A stretch of DNA of 6,171 nt, taken from an uncultured Eubacteriales bacterium. Lineage in GTDB: Bacteria; Bacillota; Clostridia; Oscillospirales; UMGS1783. Positions within the stretch are counted from its first letter, which is position 1, and the number at the start of each line of letters is the position of its first letter. The DNA is taken from contig CAJLRT010000072.1 of NCBI GenBank assembly GCA_905209135.1, positions 1 to 6,171 on the forward strand. Reading direction: 5' to 3'. This document shows positions 1-5,610 of the stretch, piece by piece. The position numbers and the translations under genes were made by a program. The notes under the pieces were generated by a model, which worked only from the letters and a program-made list of their open reading frames with translations, made no database searches and was not told the origin of the DNA.

Positions 1-1
1 C

Positions 2-451
2 CTGACGTACGCGGCAAGCGGCGGCCTGCTCGGCGTGGGGCTGGGCAACGGCTGGCTCAAGCATGTGGCCGCGGCGGACACCGATCTTGTGTTCGGGTTC
101 CTGTGCGAGGAGTGGGGTCTGCTCGTCGCGCTGTGCGCCGTTGTCGCCATCATCGTGCTCGCGGTATTCTGCGTCAAATCCGCAGGGCAGGGGCGGCCGT
201 CCTTTTTCGTCATTTCGGCCTGCGCCGCCATGTGTATGCTCACGGTGCAGACCATGCTCAACGTGTTCGGTTCGGTGGATATCCTGCCGCTGACCGGCGT
301 GACGTTCCCGTTCGTCTCCAACGGCGGATCCAGCATGATTTCAAGCTGGGGCCTGCTCGCATTTGTAAAAGCGGCGGATACGCGCCAGAACGCGAGTTTC
401 GCCATCAAGCTTGAAAAGCGGCTGAAAGGGAAGGGGGCCGGCGGCGCATGA
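2..451 (+). CDS. SEDS-family peptidoglycan polymerase (FtsW/RodA/SpoVE), C-terminal fragment
   Basis: The 5' end is missing: the frame is open from base 2, giving 149 residues of a protein that is normally about 380-450 long. SEDS proteins are multi-pass membrane glycosyltransferases that polymerise lipid II into glycan strands, working with a class B PBP. Visible family marks are the GLLGVGLGNG loop (fragment residues 8-17), ADTDLVF followed by CEEWGL (25-40), and near the C terminus the LPLTGVTFPFVSNGGSS block. Asp28 of the fragment aligns with the Asp of the classical HTDF motif, proposed to be catalytic; here the preceding His is Asp. At least two hydrophobic membrane segments lie between the motifs, and the tail is basic and cytoplasmic-like. 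An internal GTG at base 35 is not the real start, because homology continues upstream of it. The stop overlaps the next gene's start (ATGA), implying translational coupling. RodA, FtsW and SpoVE cannot be told apart from this fragment. Confidence 0.93.
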   Translation: MTYAASGGLLGVGLGNGWLKHVAAADTDLVFGFLCEEWGLLVALCAVVAIIVLAVFCVKSAGQGRPSFFVISACAAMCMLTVQTMLNVFGSVDILPLTGVTFPFVSNGGSSMISSWGLLAFVKAADTRQNASFAIKLEKRLKGKGAGGA

Positions 452-1821
452 ATAAAGTGTTTAAGCGGGCGCTGCTTGTCGTGGTGTTTTCGGCGGCGCT
501 GCTGGCCGGTATCCTGTTTTTCCTGTATGAATATATGACGGACGGGCCGACCTGGGTCCGGTTCTATGCGAACGCCCACATCTATTCCGGCGGCGACCTC
601 AACACCGGCCGGATCGTCGACCGCCGCGGCGCGCTGCTGATCGAGACGGAAAACGGCTCGCATCAGTTCAACGAGAGCAGCGCGGTCCGGCGCGCCACCA
701 TGCACGCAGTGGGCGATACAGGCGGAAATGTTGCGACCGGCGTCTATAAGAACTACGCGGACAAACTCGTCGGCTACGACCTGCTCAACGGCGTATACAG
801 CTTTGCGGGAGAGGGCACGACCCTGTCGCTCAGCCTCGATGCGGAACTGTGCGCGGCGGCGCTGGAGGCGCTGGGCGGCTATAAGGGCACGGTCGGGGTC
901 TACAATTACAAGACGGGGGAACTGCTGTGCATGGTCAGTGCGCCGACCTTTGACATTGCGGATCCGCCCGAGCTGCCGGAAGCGCCCGGCGACGCGTGGG
1001 ACGGCGTGTATATCAACCGCTTTATATCGAGCACATATACGCCCGGTTCTATTTTTAAGCTTGTCACGGCGCAAGCGGCGATCGAAGAAATTCCGGACAT
1101 TTACAGCCGGCGGTTCACCTGCGAGGGCAGCATCGAGCTGCCGGGCGGGGAGATCCGCTGCAGCGGCGTGCACGGCGAAATCGGGTTCGACGAGGCGCTG
1201 GCCTATTCCTGCAACGTCGCCTTCGCTGAAATTGCCGTCGAGCTGGGAGAGGATACGCTGACAAGCTATGCCGAAAAGGCGGGCGTGACCGATTCGTTCT
1301 CTTTCAGCCGTATGACGACGGCGCGGGGGAGTTTCGATGTTTCGGATACGACGGATTCCGAGCTCGCCTGGGCGGGAATCGGCCAGTATACCGACCTTGT
1401 CAATCCGTGCGGGTTTATGGTGTATATGGGCGCGGTGGCCAACGACGGCGTGGCGGTCTACCCGTCGCTAGTAGAGAAAACGACCAACGCCATCGGCCTG
1501 TCCTTCCCGCTCGGCGACCCCAAAAACCAGACGCGGATGATGCCGTCGGCCACAGCGCGTAAGCTGAAACGGATGATGCGCAACAATGTGGAATCCTATT
1601 ACGGCCAGGAGAACTTTCCCGGCCTGAAAATCTGCGCCAAGTCGGGTACGGCCGAGCTGAGCAGCGGGAGCGAGCCGCACTCGGTGTTCGCTGGATTCCT
1701 CGACGACAGCGCGCACCCGTACGCCTTTGTCGTGATTGCGGAAAACGCCGGCGCGGGCCGCGGCGTCGCGGGCAGCGTCGCGAACGCGGTTTTGCAGAAA
1801 GCCGTGCAGCTTGCAGAGTAA
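448..1821 (+). CDS. Class B penicillin-binding protein (PbpA-like transpeptidase)
   Basis: This 457-residue protein has an N-terminal basic stretch and one membrane anchor (about residues 8-28), with the rest outside the cell. A short N-terminal domain carries the GRIVDRRGALL signature (54-64) typical of class B PBPs. The transpeptidase domain (about 145-455) has all three active-site motifs: SIFK with nucleophile Ser201 and Lys204, SCN (254-256), and KSGT (398-401). It would crosslink stem peptides of new peptidoglycan. The length matches compact PbpA-type enzymes rather than 600-700 residue FtsI/PBP2 proteins, and no PASTA domain is visible. The start is the ATG of an ATGA overlap with the SEDS gene, preceded by a GGGGG ribosome binding site ten bases upstream. 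SEDS plus a class B PBP is the known polymerase/transpeptidase pairing, seen for example in the rodA-pbpA cluster of actinobacteria. Whether it serves elongation, division or sporulation is not shown by the sequence. Confidence 0.95.
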   Translation: MNKVFKRALLVVVFSAALLAGILFFLYEYMTDGPTWVRFYANAHIYSGGDLNTGRIVDRRGALLIETENGSHQFNESSAVRRATMHAVGDTGGNVATGVYKNYADKLVGYDLLNGVYSFAGEGTTLSLSLDAELCAAALEALGGYKGTVGVYNYKTGELLCMVSAPTFDIADPPELPEAPGDAWDGVYINRFISSTYTPGSIFKLVTAQAAIEEIPDIYSRRFTCEGSIELPGGEIRCSGVHGEIGFDEALAYSCNVAFAEIAVELGEDTLTSYAEKAGVTDSFSFSRMTTARGSFDVSDTTDSELAWAGIGQYTDLVNPCGFMVYMGAVANDGVAVYPSLVEKTTNAIGLSFPLGDPKNQTRMMPSATARKLKRMMRNNVESYYGQENFPGLKICAKSGTAELSSGSEPHSVFAGFLDDSAHPYAFVVIAENAGAGRGVAGSVANAVLQKAVQLAE

Positions 1822-1855
1822 AAAAAACGGGAAGCATTGTACAATGCTTCCCGTT
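1820..1855 (-). terminator. Intrinsic terminator for the minus-strand abrB-type gene
   Basis: Bases 1826-1840 and 1841-1855 form a perfect 15-bp palindrome (arm AACGGGAAGCATTGT), which folds as a 13-bp stem with a GTAC loop. On the minus strand the stem is followed by eight U residues (the A-run at 1820-1827). This is the classical Rho-independent layout for transcripts coming from the gene at 1922-2167. On the plus strand no T-run follows, so termination should be one-directional. The U-tract overlaps the stop codon of the PBP gene. Confidence 0.85.
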
Positions 1856-1885
1856 GAACGTCTACGAAAGATCATATAGCCACTA

Positions 1886-1918
1886 AAGGAGCGGGCGGCA
1901 GCCCTGCTCCTTCATTTT
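1886..1918 (+). terminator. Probable terminator of the SEDS-PBP operon
   Basis: An imperfect GC-rich hairpin: 1886-1892 pairs with 1906-1912 and 1893-1896 with 1901-1904, with T1905 bulged and a GGCA loop. It is followed on the plus strand by a broken U-tract (TTCATTTTAT). It is the only terminator-like element for the plus-strand operon. It ends just before the stop codon of the convergent regulator gene. The interrupted U-tract lowers confidence. Confidence 0.6.
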
Positions 1919-1921
1919 ATT

Positions 1922-2167
1922 TCAGCGCTGCAATTCGTGTATGCAGTTTTTGCAAACGCGTTTTCCGTGGAAAACGACGATATCATCCGCGCGCGCATTA
2001 TCGCAGAAAATGCAGCCCGACTGGTATTTTTTGAGTATGATACTGTCGTCATCTACATATATTTCCAATGGATCTTTCTGATTGATGCCCATCTTTTTCC
2101 GGATTTCGATTGGAAGCACTATGCGGCCCAATTCATCAACCTGACGGACAATACCCGTAGCCTTCAT
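1922..2167 (-). CDS. abrB: AbrB/SpoVT-type transition-state regulator with paired CxxC tail
   Basis: This is an 81-residue DNA-binding protein. The N terminus (MKATGIVRQVDELGRIVLPI and on, residues 1-45) is the swapped-hairpin AbrB domain, which binds AT-rich promoter DNA as a dimer or tetramer and, in Bacillus, holds transition-phase and sporulation genes off during growth. The tail has two CxxC pairs, Cys52/Cys55 and Cys72/Cys75, a likely zinc-binding knuckle that I recall as common in clostridial AbrB homologues. A longer frame begins at 2212, but I chose the ATG at 2167. Family homology begins there, a GGGG ribosome binding site sits nine bases upstream (2177-2180), and the SigA -10 element lies at 2203-2208, so the upstream codons would largely be untranscribed. 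The gene and its upstream region are visibly richer in AT than the neighbours. Its target genes cannot be read from this sequence. It is divergent from spmA. Confidence 0.92.
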   Translation of the reverse strand: MKATGIVRQVDELGRIVLPIEIRKKMGINQKDPLEIYVDDDSIILKKYQSGCIFCDNARADDIVVFHGKRVCKNCIHELQR

Positions 2168-2202
2168 GACCTGAATCCCCTTTTTGAATTTATTGTATAC
2201 TA

Positions 2203-2231
2203 ATGATAGCATGATTAGAAAATATTGTCAA
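2203..2231 (-). promoter_or_regulatory. SigA-type promoter of the AbrB-like gene
   Basis: On the minus strand there is a perfect -35 TTGACA (2226-2231), a 17-bp spacer and a -10 TATCAT (2203-2208, five of six consensus bases). The predicted start of transcription is near 2196, giving a leader of about 30 bases before the ATG at 2167. The near-ideal match suggests vegetative expression. Confidence 0.8.
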
Positions 2232-2237
2232 TACATT
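2209..2237 (+). promoter_or_regulatory. Possible SigE-like (mother-cell) promoter of spmAB
   Basis: A -10-like AATACATT (2230-2237) agrees with SigE consensus CATACAHT at seven of eight positions. Fourteen bases upstream, GCATGAT (2209-2215) agrees with KMATATT at five of seven. The B. subtilis spmAB genes are SigE-dependent, which makes this reading attractive. An alternative is a weak SigA promoter, TTGTCA (2225-2230), 17 bp, TATGTA (2248-2253). Both are by-eye matches in an AT-rich stretch where chance matches are likely. Confidence 0.35.
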
Positions 2238-2254
2238 ATTTGTAAAATATGTAT
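2231..2254. repeat. Imperfect inverted repeat in the abrB-spmA gap (candidate operator)
   Basis: ATACAT (2231-2236) and ATGTAT (2249-2254) are perfect inverted copies around an inner TTT...AAA. Nine of eleven base pairs match about a centre at 2242/2243. The dyad touches the abrB -35 element and covers the -10 and start region of the proposed spmA promoter, a typical place for a repressor site. The binding protein is unknown; autoregulation by the AbrB-like protein is only a guess. Confidence 0.35.
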
Positions 2255-2275
2255 ATATGAGGAGTTTTATGCAGG

Positions 2276-2848
2276 ATGCTGTCGTATATCGTTGCTTTAT
2301 TGATTATTTTGGCGGCGGCGGTAGCCGTTGCGACCGGGAATGGACTGTCCGTCACCGATGCGGCGCTGGCCGGAGGCGTGCAGGCGATTGAGCTGTGCCT
2401 GAAGATCGGCGGGATCATTGCGATGTGGTCTGGCGTGATGCGTGTGGCGGAAAAAGCGGGGATGCTCGACGCGCTGGCAAAGCTGTTTTCGCCGCTGACC
2501 CGCCTGCTGTTCCGCACCAAGGACCAGCAGGCCCGCAAGCATATCACGACAAATATGGTGGCCAATTTCCTGGGGCTGGGAAACGCGGCTACGCCGTCCG
2601 GCATCGAGGCGATGCGGCGGCTGGACACACTGAACGGGAAGCGGGGGATTGCGACAAAGGATATGGTCATCTTTACCGTTCTGAATACGGCGTCCATCCA
2701 GCTAATCCCGACGAATATCGCGGCCTTCCGCGCCGCGGCGGGCGCGGCGCAGCCCATGGACATTCTGCCCTGTATCTGGGTCACGTCTCTGTTCGCCGCC
2801 GTTTCCGGTATACTGATGGCGAACCTGCTGACGGGAGGGCGGTCGTAG
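2276..2848 (+). CDS. spmA: Spore maturation protein A
   Basis: A 190-residue integral membrane protein of the nucleoside-recognition/Gate fold (B. subtilis SpmA is 196 residues by recall). The diagnostic block is NMVANFLGLGNAATPSGIEAM (starting at residue 93), followed by a conserved LNTASIQLIPTN stretch (136-147). Hydrophobic segments lie at about 3-20, 40-55, 130-150 and 165-185. Together with SpmB it is needed in Bacillus and Clostridium for full dehydration of the spore core and hence heat resistance; the transported substrate, if any, is not established. In this frame an upstream TGA at 2258-2260 leaves the ATG at 2276 as the first usable start. The AGGAG at 2260-2264 is eleven bases away, a slightly long spacing. 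It forms an operon with spmB, one base downstream. The dacB gene that precedes spmA in B. subtilis is not here. Confidence 0.95.
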   Translation: MLSYIVALLIILAAAVAVATGNGLSVTDAALAGGVQAIELCLKIGGIIAMWSGVMRVAEKAGMLDALAKLFSPLTRLLFRTKDQQARKHITTNMVANFLGLGNAATPSGIEAMRRLDTLNGKRGIATKDMVIFTVLNTASIQLIPTNIAAFRAAAGAAQPMDILPCIWVTSLFAAVSGILMANLLTGGRS

Positions 2849-2849
2849 C

Positions 2850-3365
2850 ATGGGCATATTCAACTATACCATCCCCGTCCTGATGGCGGCGGTTTTTGTC
2901 GTGGCGCTGATTAAAAAGGTAAATATTTTCGAGGAATTTGTCGCCGGGGTGGGCGACGGTTTTAAAGTTGTTCTCAAAATCGCGCCCGTTCTCATCGCGC
3001 TGCTTACGGCCATCGCCATGTTCCGCGCTTCGGGCGGAATGGATTTGCTCAATGCGGGCATGCGTCCTGTCGCAGGGCTTTTGGCCATCCCGGAAGAGCT
3101 GATGACGCTTGCCGTCATGCGCCCGCTCTCCGGCTCCGGCTCGATCGCACTGCTCAACGACTATCTCATCCAGTACGGGCCGGATTCCGAAATAGGCAGA
3201 ATGGCGAGCGTGCTGGCCGCGTCCACTGAGACGACGTTCTACACGCTGACTGTATACATGGGCAGCGTGGGCATCAAAAAGACGGGGCGGGCGCTGCCCG
3301 CCGCCGTCTTTGCCGACCTGTGCGCGATCTTCGGCGCGGTCATCACCGTCCGGCTGTTCCTATAG
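2850..3365 (+). CDS. spmB: Spore maturation protein B
   Basis: A 171-residue membrane protein, close to the roughly 178 residues of B. subtilis SpmB, and partner of SpmA in spore core dehydration. Typical features are the VGDGFKVVLKIAPVLIALL region (34-52), the conserved RPLSGSGS motif (91-98), and ASTETTFYTLTVYMGSVGIKK (124-144), all hallmarks of the Gate-domain half that pairs with SpmA. Hydrophobic segments lie at about 5-20, 42-58 and 150-168. The start ATG follows the spmA stop by one base, with GGAGGG (2833-2838) eleven bases upstream and inside spmA, so the two are surely co-transcribed. The stop codon overlaps the 3' end of the convergent kinase gene by six bases. No terminator for the operon is visible before the kinase gene begins. 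Confidence 0.95.
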   Translation: MGIFNYTIPVLMAAVFVVALIKKVNIFEEFVAGVGDGFKVVLKIAPVLIALLTAIAMFRASGGMDLLNAGMRPVAGLLAIPEELMTLAVMRPLSGSGSIALLNDYLIQYGPDSEIGRMASVLAASTETTFYTLTVYMGSVGIKKTGRALPAAVFADLCAIFGAVITVRLFL

Positions 3366-4808
3366 CTCTTCTTCCGCCGCCAGCGGCAGAGCAAACCAGA
3401 ACTGGCTTCCCACGCCCACCTGGCTGTCGACTCCGTACCACGCCCCGTGCTGTTCGATGATCTCCTTTACGATGGAAAGGCCGAGGCCCGTCCCGATTTT
3501 TGCGCGCTTGTGCGCTTTGTCAAGCTTGTAGTAGCGGTCCCAGATCATGCCGAGCTTTTCGGGCGGAATGCCCTCGCCGGTGTCGATCACGTCGACGCGG
3601 ACGGCGCTGCCGGAACGCCGGACGCGGATGGTGATTTTTTTGTCCTCGCCCGTATAGGCGATGGCGTTGTTAAGCAGGTTGTACAGCACCTGCGTAATTT
3701 TGATCTGATCGGCGCATACGTCATAGTCGCCGTCCGCGAGCAGGGAGATGGTGTAACCGTCCTGCTCGGTGAATTTCTTGTACCGGCCCAGAATTTCGCG
3801 CACCGCGTCGGTGAGGTTGAAACGGGACAGGTTCAGTTCCATATTCCCCGCCTGGTAATTGGAGATGTCCAGCACATCGTTGACAAGGTCGGTCAGCCGT
3901 TTGGATTCATTTACGATGATCTGGAGGTTTTCCGGCGTGTTTTCAGACGGAATGTCCTGCATTACCTCGGCATAGCCCGCGATGAGGGTGAGGGGCGTGC
4001 GCAGGTCGTGCGACACGTTCGCGATCAGGTCGCGCCGGTACTCGTCCACCTTGGACAGCTCCTGCGCCGCGTAGCGCAGCGTTTCGGACAGCTCGGCGAT
4101 CTCTCGGTAGCCGCCGCCGCTGAAGTCGGCGTCGTAGTTGCCGGTCGCCAGAGCCTTGGCGCTGTCGTTTAGCCTTGCGATGGGCTTTGCGATGACGCGG
4201 GAGAGGACGAACGCGAGCGCGGCCGCCACGAAAATGAGCACGACGGTGATGATGGACAGCACGGTTGTGAGCGTCTGGATGGTCGCGGCCACCGGCGTGA
4301 CAAAGGCGTTGAGAAAAATGACCATGTTATCGCCCGCTGCGTTCTGCGTCACCAGCACGTAAATGAGGCTGTCGTATGTGCGGGGGGCGTTGACGTAGCC
4401 CTGCGCGCTCAGAAAGTCGTTGAGGTTCAGCGTTACATAGTAGGAGCCGCCGTTTTCAGCCGCGAGCCGGTAGAGGCCCGAAATATAGCTGAGCGGCAGG
4501 TTGTGCAGCAGGCAGCCGGGCTCGGTGTGGCTGCGCAGTACGGGCGAGGTGTACCTGTCGTTGTAGATGTCAACGCACATTTCGCCCGCCTGGCCCATGT
4601 CCAGAACCTGCTGCTCCAGGGTATCGCTGTCTATGTTCCGCGCAATTTCCCTTGCGCTTTTTTTAATGCTGTGTATTTTCGTCGCCCGGTACACGTCCTC
4701 CAGAAAACCGATCTGGAAAACCCAGAGCAGAACGAGCATAATCGCGGTAAAGCCCGCGAAATAGGCGAATACTTTCCATTTTACGCTGAGCTTGCGTTTA
4801 CCCTTCAA
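3360..4808 (-). CDS. Sensor histidine kinase of a two-component system
   Basis: This 482-residue kinase has a first membrane segment at about 13-35, an extracytoplasmic sensor region at about 36-180 that I do not recognise, a second segment at about 181-203 and a HAMP linker at about 204-255. The dimerisation domain holds the phosphoacceptor His267 in VSHDLRTPL. The ATPase domain has the N box (NLLNNAIAY, 377-385), DTGEGIP (409-415) and GTGLGLSIVKEI (439-450). All catalytic motifs are intact. Cys78 and Cys99 lie in the sensor region and could form a disulfide. The start is a TTG at 4808, overlapping the regulator gene by eleven bases, with GGGG at 4816-4819 seven bases upstream; the next ATG (Met24) would cut into the first membrane segment. 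Co-expression with the regulator is clear. Architecture and position downstream of htrA resemble CssS-type envelope stress sensors, but PhoR/WalK-like kinases share this layout, so the signal is unknown. Confidence 0.93.
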   Translation of the reverse strand: MKGKRKLSVKWKVFAYFAGFTAIMLVLLWVFQIGFLEDVYRATKIHSIKKSAREIARNIDSDTLEQQVLDMGQAGEMCVDIYNDRYTSPVLRSHTEPGCLLHNLPLSYISGLYRLAAENGGSYYVTLNLNDFLSAQGYVNAPRTYDSLIYVLVTQNAAGDNMVIFLNAFVTPVAATIQTLTTVLSIITVVLIFVAAALAFVLSRVIAKPIARLNDSAKALATGNYDADFSGGGYREIAELSETLRYAAQELSKVDEYRRDLIANVSHDLRTPLTLIAGYAEVMQDIPSENTPENLQIIVNESKRLTDLVNDVLDISNYQAGNMELNLSRFNLTDAVREILGRYKKFTEQDGYTISLLADGDYDVCADQIKITQVLYNLLNNAIAYTGEDKKITIRVRRSGSAVRVDVIDTGEGIPPEKLGMIWDRYYKLDKAHKRAKIGTGLGLSIVKEIIEQHGAWYGVDSQVGVGSQFWFALPLAAEEEL

Positions 4809-5469
4809 ATCGGTACCCCATTCCCCTGAGCGTTACGATAAATTTACTGTACGGGCCAAGGCTTTTGCGCAGCAGCTTGATGTGCGTGTCGAGGGTGCGG
4901 TCGTCGCCGTAGAAATCGTAGCCCCACACTTCCGTAATCAGCTTTTCGCGGGAAAGCGCGATGTTGCGGTTGCGCACGAGGTAAAAAAGCAGTTCGTACT
5001 CTTTGGGGGAGAGCGAAATCCTCTCACCGTCTATGTACACGATTCTGCCTGTAAAGTCGATTTTCAGGCCCTCGCGTTCAAACACGTCCCGATCCTGCCT
5101 GGGCACGGCGTGCGTGCGGCTGACAACGGCGTTCACGCGCATCATCAGCTCGCGCGGCGAGAAAGGCTTGACCACATAGTCGTCCACGCCCAGTTCAAAG
5201 CCGTGGATGCGGTCGTATTCCTCGCCCCGCGCCGAGAGCATAATCACGGGCGTATCGCATGTTTTGCGTATTTCCCGGCAGGCGGAGAATCCGTCCAGCT
5301 CCGGCATCATAATATCCAGTATAATGATATCATACTTGTTTTCACGGCACAGGCGCACCGCCTCCATGCCGTCGGCCGCTTCCGTTACGCGGTGGCCTTC
5401 AAATTCGGCGTACTTGCGTATCAGCTTGCGAATATTTTCCTCGTCGTCCACCACAAGCAGATGGTACAT
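4798..5469 (-). CDS. OmpR/PhoB-family response regulator
   Basis: A 223-residue transcription factor. The receiver domain (1-118) has the acidic pair Asp8/Asp9, phosphoacceptor Asp52 in ILDIMMPELDG, Ser79 in MLSAR and Lys101 in KPFSP, so it should be phosphorylated by the adjacent kinase. The C-terminal winged helix (about 130-222) has the typical LSPKEYELLFYL, ITEVWGYDF, RTLDTHIKLLRKSLG and LRGMGYRFEG segments. The length is standard. The ATG at 5469 is preceded by AGGTGG (5477-5482) seven bases upstream. The gene overlaps the kinase gene, and a SigA-type promoter sits directly upstream. Regulators of this family often control their own operon. The neighbouring htrA fragment makes an envelope-stress regulon (CssR-like) possible, but the specific orthologue cannot be named from sequence alone. 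Confidence 0.95.
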   Translation of the reverse strand: MYHLLVVDDEENIRKLIRKYAEFEGHRVTEAADGMEAVRLCRENKYDIIILDIMMPELDGFSACREIRKTCDTPVIMLSARGEEYDRIHGFELGVDDYVVKPFSPRELMMRVNAVVSRTHAVPRQDRDVFEREGLKIDFTGRIVYIDGERISLSPKEYELLFYLVRNRNIALSREKLITEVWGYDFYGDDRTLDTHIKLLRKSLGPYSKFIVTLRGMGYRFEG

Positions 5470-5495
5470 GGCAACCCCACCTTTCCGTTTGTATC

Positions 5496-5524
5496 AGTAT
5501 ATTCGATCCGCCGCTGAAAATCAA
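5496..5524 (-). promoter_or_regulatory. SigA-type promoter of the two-component operon
   Basis: On the minus strand there is TTGATT (5519-5524, four of six -35 consensus bases), a 17-bp spacer, and TATACT (5496-5501, five of six -10 bases). The predicted start of transcription is near 5489, giving a leader of about 20 bases with the ribosome binding site. The weak -35 element would suit activator-dependent transcription. Confidence 0.6.
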
Positions 5525-5526
5525 GG

Positions 5527-5540
5527 GATATGCGATATGC
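5527..5540. repeat. Tandem heptamer GATATGC x2 next to the -35 element
   Basis: GATATGC at 5527-5533 is repeated directly at 5534-5540, two bases from the -35 element of the two-component promoter. An inverted copy (GCATATC) lies at 5562-5568. OmpR-family regulators bind direct repeats upstream of -35, so this could be an autoregulatory site. However, the 7-bp period differs from the usual 10-11 bp, and the second copy is also part of the hairpin arm. Confidence 0.35.
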
Positions 5541-5570
5541 CTGCCAGGGACTGCGCGGCAGGCATATCGC
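5532..5570 (-). terminator. Long inverted repeat downstream of htrA, possible terminator
   Basis: A perfect 14-bp stem (arm GCGATATGCCTGCC at 5532-5545, complement at 5557-5570) with an 11-base loop. It lies 40 bases past the htrA stop codon and before the promoter of the two-component operon, so it fits a terminator for htrA. No immediate U-tract follows on either strand; the nearest minus-strand T-run, TTGATTTT, begins about eight bases beyond the stem and overlaps the -35 element. A role as operator or mRNA 3' stabiliser is equally possible. Confidence 0.5.
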
Positions 5571-5610
5571 TATAAAAAGGGAAAGAAGCGGGTGTTTTTC
5601 GGCGGCTGGA

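Noticed and set aside
1415..1875. Minus-strand frames opposite the 3' half of the PBP gene
   Set aside because: Arg/Pro-rich composition typical of antisense GC-rich coding sequence; the plus strand has intact transpeptidase motifs.
2168..2212. Upstream ATG at 2212 extending the AbrB-like protein by 15 residues
   Set aside because: The -10 promoter element (2203-2208) lies inside this extension, there is no family homology there, and a good ribosome binding site serves the ATG at 2167.
2269..2391. Short frame starting at ATG 2269, close behind the AGGAG and overlapping spmA
   Set aside because: Only 40 codons with no recognisable features, and it is simply the out-of-frame reading of spmA. 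Its ribosome binding site spacing (four bases) is too short.
2236..2784. Minus-strand 182-codon frame opposite spmA
   Set aside because: Low-complexity Ala/Ser-rich shadow with no motif; spmA is clearly the real gene.
3447..4172. Long plus-strand frame opposite the kinase gene
   Set aside because: A shadow of GC-rich codons of an unmistakable kinase on the other strand; no motif and no ribosome binding site.
4792..5517. Long plus-strand frame (241 codons) opposite the response regulator
   Set aside because: Antisense shadow of a conserved OmpR-family gene; no recognisable domain.
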